NCBI GenBank assembly: GCA_033398695.1
Contig: CM065801.1
Coordinates: 108,586,670 to 108,650,669 of the forward strand
DNA length: 64,000 bases
From: Orobanche coerulescens
Lineage: Eukaryota; Streptophyta; Magnoliopsida; Lamiales; Orobanchaceae
Reading direction: 5' to 3'
Shown in pieces: positions 21,678 through 33,449 of the stretch. A program made the translations under genes and the position numbers. The stretch's first letter is position 1. Every line of letters begins with the position of its first letter. The notes under the pieces were generated by a model. That model made no database searches. It was not told the origin of the DNA and was given only the letters and a program-made list of their open reading frames with translations.

Positions 21678-22904
21678 TCATAGGTTGAAAAGTAACCTTT
21701 GCCTGGCCAGAAAGTCTGCGGCTTTAGCGCGGAAGATCGCGTAGGTCGGGGGATGGTCCTTCGTAAGATGCCTGAACATAGGCGAAAGACCATGGAATCC
21801 CCCTAGGACCGAGTAGAGGGCGATCTCATCGCTTACGGGCGCACCGTTGAGGATGATCTCGTCTACCCGGTCGATGTAGTCTGCGTCGGACTCTTCTTCT
21901 CCCTGCCTGATTTGCATCATGTGATGGGGACCTTCCGGCCGAGCGACCTTGGCGGCAAAGTAAGCTGTGAAGTTGTTCTCCAGTTGATCAAAGGAATTGA
22001 TGGATCGCGTCGGCAATGAGGTGTACCACCTGTGGGCAAGGTCGTCCAGCGTCAGTGGGAATATTCGGCATCTGGTTGCGTCTAATGCCCCACACCAGGT
22101 CATATAGATTCGGAACTTGCCCAGGTGAGTCTCGGGGTCCGACCTCCCCTCGTACAGAGGTATTTTGGGAGGAGCGATCCTACGCTGCACGGGAGCGAGC
22201 TCGATGTGGACCGCGAGTGGCTCGCTCGGCTCGGTGATCTTGCTATTGGCACCTGCCCCAGTTTCTAGGAGCGCCTTCATATCGTCGAGCTGGCGTTGCA
22301 TCGCGGCCATCGCTGTAGCATGGTCGCTCGTGGTTCGGCTTATGGAGCGGGAGCCGAGGCGACCGTGTACCGATCTCCTGACTTCGCGATTGCCGATCTC
22401 GGTTCTTTGGCGAGGAGGAACCAGATGGTTGGCCTGCCTTCTGGGAGTTGGGTACGCCGAACTCCTGGTGACGGACTCGGGCTCCGTCGTCTCGTGGATG
22501 GGGCCAGATTACCCCGGTCGCCATGATGGGTTGCTGCCTAGGCGGCTGAAAACGGAGGTGTCCTGCCTTGCGGACGCCTTTTCTTGTGAATCGGGGCCAC
22601 CTGGCGATCGCTCGGTCATTAACCCCTTGAACTTCCGCTTGCTCACGCGGCGGATGGCTGATGGGGTTATAGCGGGCACATCGAATGCTCTCCGTCGCTC
22701 CTGAAGGATGGCCATGGCCTCTTCGGTCTGTTCCGCGGTTTGGAACCGATCGAGCAAGAGGCTTGGGCCATCCCTCGGGGGCGGGATCGAGAGTCTCGGG
22801 TCGCCGTGGCTCCCCTCCGCCATAGGCCGGGGCTCGGATTGAGATGGAATGAGGTGTCCGGTGGACCGGCCAACAGATTTCTTCGACGTGGAGGCAGAAG
22901 TCAT
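21678..22904 (-). pseudogene. TR-GAG gag, copy 2 (one nonsense codon)
   Basis: 1227 bases, the best preserved gag of the family. One continuous frame from the ATG at 22904 to the stop at 21678 is broken only by TAA at 22509-22511, where copy 1 has CAA. The core motifs match copy 1: LYEGRSDPETHLGKF, FPLTLDDLAHRWYTSLPT, QGEEESDADYIDRVDEI, LGGFHGLSPMFRHLTKDHP. The N-terminal third is Ser/Arg/Pro-rich and probably disordered. No protease or RT follows. High similarity to copy 1 supports a recent duplication. Confidence 0.87.
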
Positions 22905-22957
22905 GATTCTAAAAGCTTTTCTGTGAAGGTTTAGATCCCCCTTCTTCTAGCGCCAAT

Positions 22958-23891
22958 TGTTGTTACCCAAAATTTTATCCGGAGATGATATTGCTGGAAT
23001 GATCGAATAACAAACAAATGCGAGAACACTTCCGAGGGAGAATAAATAACACAAGATTTGCCGGGGTTGTTAATCCCGGGCTTGAATGCTCACGCGAGAT
23101 GTTATTAATATGTATACGTTTGAGTACAAATATCAATGTAAGAATGCGATTACAATGAGTGTAAAAGATCCTATTTATCTAGCTCTTGAACGATGCTCTG
23201 CGTGTTTCGTCTCTGCCGACCGTCTTTCGTGTAAGAGGTGCTGAGAGAGAAGAAAGGCCGAGAGATAGTTGTTGCCAAGAGTAAGAAAGCCAAGTTGTGA
23301 GCTGAATCAGAGAGAGACAGAGAGTTTTCCAAGTGCAGGCAGCCTTCTATTTATAGGAGCTGAGATGCTCTGTTTACTGACGGGCGATCGCCTTTCATGT
23401 AATATAATAAGGGGCGATCATCTTTATGTCACATGAACTGTCTGTCTTAAAGTCCGCGGCTGCTGCTGGCAGCCAGCTGTGCGGTCCAATGAGGAGCCTA
23501 CACGCGTCCTGAGTCGCTGTCACGGGCGGTCCCACTGTACACCTTTCGGCGGGTCTGTCGGTTGGTGAGAAGATGCTGACAGGCTGTGGTCAACGATCCA
23601 TGCTCTGCGGCACCATTTTCGGATCTGCACATGGGTCCTTGCTTCGAGCTTCGGCCTTTGCCGACTGGACGAGCGATGGCTTCGCGTGGCATGAGGCGGT
23701 TGCCATTTGGTCGGTCACCAGGAGTGGATCGCCAAGTACCGTGAGACGATCGCCTTAGATGTCGATCGCTCAGCCCCGGGACTTGTCCTGGGACCTTCGG
23801 TCGGCCAATCTGCCTTGGCTGCTGGGCTCTGGATCGGTCGCCCGTTCTCTGAGGCGATCGCCTGTTGAGACGTATAAATCTTGACACAACA
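22958..23891 (-). repeat. G LTR-3 (5' LTR of the dimer)
   Basis: 934 bases with a PBS on its left edge (rc CTTCTAGCGCCA, 22944-22955) and target duplication GTACG at 23892-23896. The flanking X sequence resumes GTAATGCC. Confidence 0.88.
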
Positions 23892-24273
23892 GTACGTAAT
23901 GCCTTATGCATAACATTCGTAAAGCGTATAATTTAGCGTATGTAATCTCAACATCTTAACGTACGTTAAGGGCTCTATACTTAGCCAAAATCCAACTGTT
24001 CCTGTCCAACGTCTCGACGTAGAAAATACATACGGCATACTGAATACACATACTGAATCCAAAAATATTATCATACGGTATACCTGATATCCAAATCAGT
24101 TCAACCTAATACAACATATCCTGAATATATCTGTCAATCAAAAACGATAATCACACCAGTATAACTATCTCGGTTCTCAATTTATTTTATCCATACTGTA
24201 TAGATACCAAACTATACAGTATATCTCAGATAAAATAACGCGAAAAATTTATACTGAAAATCCGAGTATTACA

Positions 24274-24661
24274 TACTACCCCCCTTAAAATAAGTTTCGT
24301 CCTTGAAACTTGCGACCAGTCACCAAGAACGGAAAAATCCAAAACTTTCCAACTCATCACAAAACAATCAAGTGTCGCCACAAGCGAATAACCAAACCAA
24401 TATACTTACAGGTGCGTGAAGCCGATGATCTCCCGTGATACTAGCACACGACTCCCACATGAAGTCTGAATACAATCAAAACACACGAATATCACAAATA
24501 GCAATTTGAAAAGAATCTCAAAAATTTTGGAAACTCCAAAAATCGATTTGACTCAAAAGTCAGAAAAACTCATTTTCAAAAGCCACGCAACTACCGTAGC
24601 GGTAGAGCCACATAACACACACGCCTGGGTTTCACAAAACCCAAGCTCCGATGCCATCTTC
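24274..24661 (-). other. X internal domain 1 (388 bases)
   Basis: The whole internal part of X. The left edge is the polypurine tract (minus strand AAGGGGGGTAGTA, 24274-24287), preceded in element orientation by GACGAAACTTATTTTA. The right edge is the PBS (24645-24656, minus strand TGGCATCGGAGC). Nothing codes for protein: the open frame at 24506-24730 crosses into the LTR. The conserved pre-PPT phrase resembles that of Tekay/Del-like chromoviruses, from which X may derive. Confidence 0.85.
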
Positions 24662-25176
24662 TGTAACACCCCCAAAACCATCCTGGATATTACAGCGCTG
24701 TGGGGTCCGCGCCGGAACCCACCAGGCTAAAAACCGTTTACAAAACCATTTAAAAATGCCAAAAGGCCAATGACGGTAATATTTTAAATACTCAAATATC
24801 TTCAAAAACATAGTTCTCAAATACCGTCATAAAATACCATTTGAAAATACAAGGCGAAATGCCAAATCTCGACAGTTCAAAATGTACGTTAAGCCACCCC
24901 TTAAACGTACCAACAAAATAGTAAGGATAAAGAGTTTAACGAAATAACCCAAGTTCGCAAAGTGCCAAAAGGCCATTTTAAAATACACACGCAGCGGATA
25001 AAAATACCGAAAATCCATTTGAAAACACACTCGCAGCGGATAAAATCACAGTTCAAAAATACACATTTGCCGCGGAAATAAAACAACCAGAAATAAATAC
25101 TCAATTACGAGCCACAGCCAGTATCAGCCGGGAAGCTCACCCCTTCACGACCGCTACTAGCTCGATCTCCGAGTAC

Positions 25177-28100
25177 CTAAAAATAAAGCCCACGACGGGG
25201 TCAGCCACAATACTCAACAATGATATCGATCACATCATCATAAATAATTACATACCAATGTAATAACGAAGTAAGAATACTACCGATGTAATCTTACTGT
25301 TATAACCTTACCAATCCATAACAGATCAATCCTTAACATATTCCACGTTCCGCATTCTCAATTGACGAAATAAACTTAACAACAATTATCTGTACTGTAT
25401 TCCAAAAATACCAAGAATTCTCAAAACATCACCATAACTCATAAGTGTGGAAATAATCCAACCTGTGCCAACTCCTGTCCATAGGATTACACAATCAAAT
25501 CTCAACATGTTTAAACCAATAATACACAACATATCTGTAGTTCAACTACCACATGATAATGATAACAAATCCCGAACATCGACGTACGGTCCGAATGCTC
25601 ATACGATCAATAACAATGATCAACCAATACATCACTGGGAATATCATCGACATGATAACTCCAATATGACCAACAAAGGATCAACGATAACCGAGAATAC
25701 CATCAACATGATAACTCCGACACGATCAACAAAGGATCAACAATAACTGAGAATACCATCAACATGATAACTCCGACACGATCAACAAAGGATCAACAAT
25801 AACTGAGAATACCATCAACAAGGTAGACTCCAAATGATCAACAATAATGGATCTCAAAGAAATAACCTCGACTGTCGAAACATACCCCCCGGGTGTATGA
25901 ACAACCAGTCGTAAACCGTCGAACATATCCAATCATACATGGAACTATGAACGACCAAATGGTATGGCTCAAAGATGGACGTCATAGTACGCCTGATCTG
26001 AATATGTGTCAGTGCACATGTCCACCTCGTATACGGAATCCAGGATATATGTGGGACAATGTACCTAATTAGCCTCAACGAACTACATCTCGTGTGCACA
26101 GCCCTTCACGGAAAATATTCGCACATGACTATATATGTGCCCGACCAAAAATCCTACACAATATCCAATCAGAACGCAGATATGACTCCAGATATGTCAC
26201 GATGCAACATGACAACGAAACTCGAAGAAACACATATCCAATATGGATCAAAAGACTCACCGAAGTGAACAACAACAGACTGACAATGAAAAGTCAACAC
26301 GACCAATCAATATTCAAAACAACAATCCTGGGATCACAAACCCCAAATGATAGTCCATACGATCAACAATCTCAGACAACAGTTCTGGGATCAACATCCC
26401 TCATTGAGACGATCAACACAACCATTAATACCAACAATAGTCCTGGGATCAACATCTCTCAACGAACAACCCATACAAATCTCAATATACGAAGCCTCAA
26501 CGTACAACATATACAACAACTCAACATAATAATTATCTCATAACTGAACAATACATAAATTACCTCAAAGACGAAGACAACATCCTTTCCACGAACAACA
26601 TCCCTGAACGAATACACAGTTATACAAATAATCTCAAATAACGTACCATCCATTCAATACCAATAAACCTTTATCCCGATACTTATATCATCATGATAAC
26701 TATCTCGATATCCGATATTCTATATCCTTGACCAAAGATAACTCACGTTTTCCTTGAACACAATTAAATCATATACCTTATGATTTAATACAACCAGAGC
26801 ACGATATACAAACCATTATCCCGACAACTCACATTTCTAACAACATTGCTATACGAATTATAAATGAAATGAAAACAAAACCATTCATCAAATATTATAA
26901 ACTGAACAAGTACAAACTTGCCTCGATACCGATAGCACGAAGCTGTTACCAAAATCCATTGCCTTCGTCCACCAGCTCCTCAGCCCCGAACAAAGCGATC
27001 TACAAACTCTTCGACCTCAACCGCAACACAGCGGTCATAATCCATGATCAAAACATCACAACCTATTGCAATAACCGATTAACACACATTCGATAAAATC
27101 AATAACCGACATACCCAACCAACAAACTCAACGGTTCAACGAAACCTCGATCATATACATAAAACCAAATAATCCAACTCAACAAGTACGAACTCATATC
27201 TACAATACAATCCGTAACTCGATGATCACAAATAACAATCAATTGCCGATCAACAAACACAACAGTTCTACAATATCCCGATTAAATACAAATCCAAACA
27301 ACCCAAACCAATCAAACACGAACTCAAAACCACAATACGATTCCACAATCCGAAGATCATATCAATAATCAATTTAACCAAGTGCCTAAGCATTACCGAT
27401 TCTACATTCAATCTTAAATACGATTACAAGTTTCCTCCTTGTACATTCATAATATAAGCCAATTACCGATTATCATCACCAATCCAGACGATCCGATTAA
27501 TTCAACATTATAGATAACCATATTCCAAAGGTTTCAAATAATTCCATTATCTGAATTGAACACTTGTTCAATACGTATAAATTCTCAAACTCAAAAGTGA
27601 ATCATAATCTTATCAAACCCGGAACCATATTCGTATTCCTATACGAATATTGTATCAAAACACATAACTAAGTTTTAGATATGAATATTCCATATTCATA
27701 TCCAAAACACCAACATCACTTAAACATGTTCATCATTTCATATAATCCAAGAATTCCTTAAGAACACAACTTATTCCGACATCACATTCAAAATCTCCAA
27801 TACGACATAATACGATGTGTTCTAACATCTAAACAATCCTTATTCACAATTCAAGGTGTATATAATCATGTTCTTCAACATATATACTTCTCATAACATC
27901 ATGAATCGCAACAAACCACCAAGAACATCGAGAATACTACGATTCCATGATCATAACAACATAATCAAGGCATTTGATCATCAATTCATTATCTTCCCTT
28001 AACAAAATTCTCGTAAATACCAAGAATCATCACAACAATATCAATTCAACCATCATTCATACGAAAACGTGTAGAATTTTCCAAGTTCTACTCATTGAGA

Positions 28101-28309
28101 CATTTCATCGAACACTTTGAAAGCATAGTCCAATTCAATCGATTATTCAAAGAAATACTCGAATTCGTTCCACAAAACTTCAAGAGTATTGAATGATTAC
28201 GAGTTTACAATCAAGTTCAATCAACAATCTGAATCAAAACGAAGCAAATCGGCAAAAACATCAAGAAACCTCAAGAACATCCAAAAACCAAAAGTTTAGG
28301 TGTTCTTAC
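25177..28309 (-). other. Candidate LTR-internal intron of X
   Basis: Minus strand donor GATCGAAG/GTAAGAACAC at 28310/28309, about 155 bases downstream of the TATA-like box. Acceptor TTTATTTTTAG/GTACTCGG at 25177/25176. The same sites are present in LTR-c (donor near 42023, acceptor near 38892), and the acceptor in LTR-d near 61263. No RNA evidence; compare Y and Z. Confidence 0.42.
25637..25850 (-). repeat. 56-base tandem repeat in X LTR-b
   Basis: Units start at 25637, 25693, 25749 and 25805 (last one partial), each with GAATACCATCAACATG and GATCAACAAAGGATCAAC. The exact 56-base period recurs in LTR-c and LTR-d. Confidence 0.88.
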
Positions 28310-28465
28310 CTTCGATCCGGGTGGAAGATGATGTTAATCCATGATTCCAACTTCGAAAACATGTTTCCATAAGGTGTTCTTACTCAAATCCATCTATTAT
28401 GCTGAAGAAATCGCGAAGAAACGAAGAGAAAACATGAAAATAGCCGTATGACTCGGTCCAGGCCC

Positions 28466-28474
28466 TTAAATAGG
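28466..28474 (-). promoter_or_regulatory. TATA-like box of X LTR-b
   Basis: The minus strand reads CCTATTTAAGGG. It is the best TATA-like site between the ACGT palindrome array and the candidate donor, and is conserved in LTR-a (near 10646) and LTR-c (near 42179). Confidence 0.5.
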
Positions 28475-28535
28475 CGGGACCTGCCGGACCATTACGGCCT
28501 CTATCGGCTAGGGTTTACGGCCGTAACCAGACATG

Positions 28536-28964
28536 TGTCACGCTTTGGCTTTGGAAGCTTCTAGAAGGGTCGAGATTCTTCTCCAGATTTCTTGTGTTTA
28601 CATGATAGATGTTGTAACATTCCGGAAGCCCTCCGGAATGATCATAGAAAGGATTAGAAGGATATAGATTGTCTTGTAATCTCTTGTATGTTATATATAC
28701 TTGTAGATTATTGTACATTCTAGAAGATATAGATGGAGACCTATAAAAGGAGCTCCAAGTCCCTCATTTGTACATCATCCAAGTTTGAGCAATAAAAGTT
28801 CCTTTTCAAAAGAGCAGTTTCTCTCTCTAACTTTCTCTCTCTAAAATACTTCAATCTTCCGCACTTAACCGGCAAGGGTTGGGAAAGCCTGCCTTAGTGG
28901 CCGAAGGACTGAGTTGCTAAGGGGTGCACGACATAACTTGACGGACTGAAGTTTGCCCGTGACA
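28536..28964 (+). repeat. Galadriel-type 5' LTR
   Basis: TGTCAC...GTGACA, 429 bases. TATA box CTATAAAAGG at 28741-28750 and AATAAAAG at about 28791. Unlike the other LTRs of the window it has no CGNNCG motif array. Confidence 0.92.
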
Positions 28965-28966
28965 CG

Positions 28967-28979
28967 TGGTATCGGAGCC
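28967..28979 (+). other. Galadriel-type primer binding site
   Basis: TGGTATCGGAGCC, initiator-Met type, two bases after the LTR. Confidence 0.88.
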
Positions 28980-29002
28980 TGGTTTGTTGGTAAAGTGAGA
29001 GA

Positions 29003-30310
29003 ATGAGCGAAAACAGCAGCATGGTCGAAGGGAACAATGCTGGCGATGATGGTCGCAAGACCAAGAAAGGTGGTAGGGACAAGTCCAGGGATCTTGCATC
29101 CTCGATGGAAGCAAGGATGACCAAGATCGAGGTGGCTGTTGGAGAAACCATCGAACGGATGGATGTCCTTGAAGAAAATGCCAGCGAAATTGAGGACAAG
29201 GTGTTGCTTGCTCTCAACGAGTTGAAGTCTACACTTCTTGGCGAAGTCGCCAAATTGCAGGAGGAGCTGACCGCACGGTTGGAAAAGACCGAGGAGGATT
29301 GTGCATTGTGCAAGGCCACTGTGGCAGGTGGCACCATGGCCAGGGAGACGCCGCGCATTCGGGCACCAGAACCTCCGAAGTACTCGGGTAAGCGTAATGC
29401 TAAAGAACTTGATAATTTCTTTTGGTTTCTCGAAACCTATATGGATGCAGTACGTATAAAGTATGATGAGGACAAGATCAAGTCGGAGATCTTGTACCTA
29501 AGTGATGATGCTGCCTTATGGTGGAGACGGCGCCATTAAGACATTGGACGAGGGACATGTCGGATAGACACTTGGGAAGAATTCAAGGCGGACTTGAAAA
29601 AGCAGTTCTATCTGGAGAATGCCGAGAGTCTGGCCATACAGAAGTTGCATGGCCTGAAGCAATCGGGGAGTGTGAAGGATTATTCCAATGAGTTCTCCTC
29701 ACTCATGTTGGAACTTCCCGAAATGTCGGACAAGGATCGATTGTTCTATTTCTTGGACGGGTTGCAGTCCTGGGCAGCCCTTGAATTGAGAAGGCAGAAT
29801 GTCCAAGATCTATCGGAAGCAATTGCTGCGGCCGAGGAAATTGTAGAATTCTGAAAGGACTTCACGCCGCGAAAGGATAAGAAGTGAGGCAAGGAAAAAG
29901 GTGGGGGAGACAGGCCTCACAAGATGGGATATAAGCCAACCTGCAAAGGGAAAGAAAAGACCCATGAAGTCAAGAAGAGAGGGTGCTTCTTATGCGGGGG
30001 TCCACACTTCGTCCAGGAGTGCCCGAAGAAGAAAGCACTTAACGCCATAATAAGCCAACAAGAGGAACGGGCCGAAGAAATGCAGATGGGGTCGATGCAA
30101 CTCCTCAATGTAATGAAGGCAAAGGAAGAAACCATGATGGTACCGAAGGCGGAAAAGGTCAGGAATGGTCTCATGTATGTTGAGGCAAAGATAAATAAGG
30201 GACTCACAAAGGCCTTAGTAGACACGAGAGCCACTCACAACTTCTTAGCTGAGTACGAAGCGGTCCGATTGGGTGTAAACAGTGAACACACCATCAAGAC
30301 CCATAATTAG
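29003..30310 (+). pseudogene. Gag and protease part of the Galadriel-type polyprotein
   Basis: Starts MSENSSMVEGNNAGDDG 36 bases after the start of the PBS. Residues 30-110 form a charged probable coiled coil. The Retrotrans_gag core follows (LDNFFWFLETYMDAV, DDAALWWRRRH, then SVKDYSNEFSSLMLELP, FYFLDGL). A CCHC-like knuckle (CFLCGGPHFVQEC) lies near 29989-30027. The protease begins with LTKALVDTRATHNFL at about 30206. The active-site triad D-T/S-G reads DTR here (30221-30229), a loss of the catalytic glycine. In-frame stops are at 29537-29539, 29852-29854, 29885-29887 and 30308-30310, all in one frame. Gag would make the particle and protease would cut the polyprotein; neither can work as encoded. 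Confidence 0.88.
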
Positions 30311-30362
30311 CGTAGCTAAGCAAGTCCCGGTCCAACTGGCGGATTGGTAGGGCAAAATAGAC

Positions 30363-31986
30363 TTGACGGTGGTCCGAATGGATGATTATCGGATGGTGCT
30401 AGGCATGGAATTCCTGGAAAGGATGAAGACGGTAACCATCCAGGATGCCCAAATTCTGAGCATCACTCCAAACAAGGTAACCTTCGATATTCCATTACGT
30501 GGAAAGATCGAATCTCGTATGTTGTCGGCTATACAGGTATCAAAAGGGTGTAAAATGGGGCAAGAGACATACCTTGCTGCCCTAAAGACGGACGACCTAA
30601 TGGTTGACAAGGATGTCCCATCGGAAATCGAAGAAGTACTAGCCGAGTTTAAGGACGTGATGCCTCCCGAGTTGCCGAAAAAGTTACCACAGAGGCGGGA
30701 GGTAGATCATGAGATTGAGCTGGAACAGGGGGCGAAGCCTCCTGCAATGGGGCCGTACCGGATGGCTCCGCCAGAGTTGGAAGAGCTTCGAAGGCAGTTG
30801 AAAGATTTACTTGATGCTGGATACATTCGTCCTTCCAAAGCTCCTTATGGCGCTCCGGTGTTATTCCAGAAGAAATAAGATGGTAGCTTGCGGATGTGCA
30901 TTGACTACCGGGCGCTTAACAAATACCCAATACCTTTGGTGGCTGACCTATTCGACCGCTTGGGGAAGGCAAAGTGGTTCTCAAAACTAGACTTGCGGTC
31001 GGGATACTGGCAAGTCCGTATTGCAGAAGGAGACGAACCAAAAACAACCTGCGTAACGAGGTATGGTTCATTTGAGTTCTTGGTTATGCCCTTTGGCTTG
31101 ACAAATGCACCTGCGACTTTCTGTACTCTCATGAGTAAGATATTTCACCCATTCTAGGACAAGTTTGTTGTTGTGTATCTGGATGACATAGTAATATACA
31201 ACGAGTCCTTGAATGAACATGCTGAACATATACGGAAAGTGTTCCGAGTCCTGAGGGAGAACGAGTTATACGTAAAACTGGAGAAATGTGCGTTCGCCCA
31301 AACGGAGGTAATGTTCTTGGGGCACAAGGTGAAAGAAGGAATGATCTTAATGGACACAAAGAAGGTGTAGGCCATTGCCGAGTGGGAGCCTCCTCATAAC
31401 GTCTTCGAGCTTCAGTCGTTCTTAGGTTGGTGAACTACTATCGGCGATTCATTGACGGATATTCGGTGAGGACAACGCCATTAACTAACTTACTCAAGAA
31501 TAAGGTTGCGTGGGATTGGACGGACGAGTCCCAAGCATCCTTCGAGGATTTGAAGGTGGCAGTCATGAATGACCCAGTGCTGAAACTTCCGGACTACACA
31601 AATCCTTTTGAGTTACACTTGGATGCCTCCGATTATGCCATAGGAGGAGTCTTAATGCAGGATGGGCCCGGAAGTTAAACGAGACGGAACGACGGTACCC
31701 GGTCCATGACAAAGAAATGACGGCGATAATCCATTGTCTTCGTACGTGGAGACATTACTTGCTCGGGAGTCACTTCGTGATCAAGACAGATAATGTGGCG
31801 ACTAGCTATTTCCAAAATCAGAAGAAGATCATCCCGAAGCAAGCACGGTGGCAAGACTTATTGGCTGAATTCGATTATGCTATGGAGTATAAGCCAGGAA
31901 AAACAAATGTTGTTGCGGATGCTCTAAGTCGGAAGCCTCACTGGCATCTATCACCCAAGTGCAGTGCGACCTTGCCGATCGGATAA
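30363..31986 (+). pseudogene. Reverse transcriptase and RNase H of the Galadriel-type pol
   Basis: The frame resumes after a shift near 30310-30350, with a stop at 30348-30350. RT domain landmarks are VDHEIELEQG, the linker [34 protein letters not shown] and the catalytic YLDD (31176-31187). The stretch after ALNK looks a few residues short compared with family usage. RNase H landmarks are ELHLDASDYAIGGVL, TDNVATSYF and VVADALSRK. Breaks: stops at 30876-30878, 31155-31157 and 31368-31370, a frameshift near 31415, a deletion with frameshift near 31676, and another near 31950. Several stops fit CAA or CAG to TAA or TAG changes. Confidence 0.88.
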
Positions 31987-33418
31987 GAGACGGAATTGCC
32001 CAATACCCTTGGCCAAAAATCTGGTGGAACTGGCAAAGGAGGGCAAGACAAGGAAGTTTTGGAAAGAGAATGGCTTACTTTTTACTATTGGAGATAGGTT
32101 GTATGTACCCCGATGGGACAACCTTAGAAGGGAAGTGCTGAAAGAGTGCCATGATTCGAAATGGGCGGGACACCCAGGTACTCTTCGTACTAAAGCGCTT
32201 GTTGAGCAGTCATTTTACTGGCCTAACTTGCAGGATGACGTGAACGCCTACGTAAAGACCTGCTTGGTCTGCCAACAAGACAAGGTCGACCAAAGTAAAC
32301 TAGCGGGACTGCTAGAGCCATTGCCTATTGTCGAACATCCGTGGGACAGTCTTACGATGGACTTCATATCGGCACTACCAAGGTCGGAAGGATGCGGGAC
32401 TATCATGGTAGTAATTGACCGGTTCTCCAAGTATGGGACATTCATACCGGCAACAAAGGATTGTAAGGCCGAGGAAGCTGCCCGACTATTCTTAAAACAT
32501 GTGGTGAAGTATTGGGGAGTTCCTCGGAGTATCATAAGCGACCGAGACCCGCGATTCACTGGAAAGTTTTGGAGGGAGGTGTTCAAGTTGATGGGGTCAA
32601 ACCTGCACTTCTCGACGACCTTTCACCCCCAAACGGATGGCCAAACTGAACGAGTAAATCATTTGCTGGAGATTTATCTCCGACACTTTGTAAGTGCCAA
32701 CCAGTCCGACTGGGCTCGTTTACTTGATGTTGCGCAATTCTCTTATAACTTGCAGCGGAACGAGTACACCCAACGAAGTCCATTTGAGCTAGTGATGGGG
32801 AAACAACCAACGACACCCCAGGAACTAGTTCGGAAATATGAAGGTGCGAGTCTGGCAGCGTACAAACTTGCTAAAGGTTGGAACGAGGAACATGACATAG
32901 CAAGGGCGTATCTGACTAAGGCTGCCAAATGAATGAAGAAGTGGGCGGACGACAAGCGCCGTCCGAGGGAATTTCAAGCAGGGGACCAAGTGTTGGTCCG
33001 AATGATCGGAAGGAACGTGAAGGCGATCCGTCAAGTACACAAAGGCTTGACACGGCGATATGAAGGACTCTTTGAGGTAGTGAAGAAGGTCGGAACGCGG
33101 TCCTATTGGCTCAATCTTCCTAATGACTTCAAAATTCATCTGGTCTTTCATGTGAGTCTTTTGAAACCATATTACAAGGATGAGGAAGACCCAACCCGAA
33201 ATAAGTCAGATCGAGCCCCGCCTGCCCACACGGTGTCCTTTGAGAAGGAAATCGAAGAAATCTTGGCGGATCGACAGGTTGGAAAATGGGGAACACCCCG
33301 CTGGACGGAGTACTTAGTGCGCTGGAGAGGTTTGCCAGACAGCGAAGCTTCGTGGGAAAAAGAACAAGACTTGTGGCAATTCAAAACCAAAATTGAAGCA
33401 TACAAGGCAAAACCTTGA
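31964..33418 (+). pseudogene. Integrase and chromodomain of the Galadriel-type pol
   Basis: The longest surviving pol piece. The zinc-binding HHCC segment spans HDSKWAGHPGTLRT to CLVCQQDK. The catalytic triad is complete: Asp at 32360-32362 (TMDFISA), Asp at 32540-32542 (IISDRDPRF) and Glu at 32648-32650 (GQTERVNH), with 35 residues between the last two. The C-terminal part has the VHKGLTRRYEG and HVSLLKPYYKD phrases. The chromodomain (WTEYLVRWRGLPDSEASWE) lies before the true stop at 33416-33418. One TGA at 32930-32932 separates integrase core from C-terminus, probably from CGA. Chromodomains steer integration toward particular histone marks in chromoviruses; this is family knowledge. Confidence 0.9.
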
Positions 33419-33436
33419 CGAGGACGTCAAGACTCA

Positions 33437-33449
33437 GGTGGGGGAGAGT
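33437..33449 (+). other. Galadriel-type polypurine tract
   Basis: AGGTGGGGGAGAG directly before the 3' LTR start at 33450. Confidence 0.85.

Larger units (their letters stand above)
12221..23891 (-). mobile_element. TR-GAG family G, tandem dimer (LTR-internal-LTR-internal-LTR)
   Basis: Three LTRs (12221-17618 with a Copia insertion, 19855-20788, 22958-23891) alternate with two internal regions, each with a gag gene and no pol. Target duplication GTACG occurs at 12216-12220 and 23892-23896. Each internal region has the polypurine tract (rc of ATTGCCCCCC) and primer binding site in the expected order for minus-strand elements. Such a dimer with one outer target duplication is expected from unequal recombination between LTRs, not from two separate insertions. 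Gag-only elements with LTRs, PBS and PPT fit the published TR-GAG class. Confidence 0.87.
8859..24273 (-). mobile_element. X array, LTR-a (truncated, heavily nested)
   Basis: X LTR sequence occurs at 8859-10711, 12101-12220 and 23892-24273; insertions account for the rest. Segment 8859-10711 aligns with 26680-28535 of LTR-b at high identity. The left end is lost because a CACTA inserted at 8858/8859. The right end is ...GAGTATTACA at 24273. Insertions are a truncated chromovirus-like element (10712-12100) and the TR-GAG dimer (12221-23891). About 385 bases of X sequence corresponding to 42240-42625 of LTR-c are missing at the 12100 junction. Short open frames such as 9740-10072 lie in A/T-rich LTR sequence and are not genes. 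Confidence 0.85.

Noticed and set aside
26094..26543. Open frames in X LTRs repeated near 40.0 kb and 62.2 kb
   Set aside because: Repetition comes from LTR duplication. Length and start vary between copies, and composition is A/T-rich low complexity.
28967..28979. Possible tRNA fragment
   Set aside because: It is a primer binding site complementary to the tRNA 3' end, directly after an LTR; no tRNA cloverleaf is nearby.
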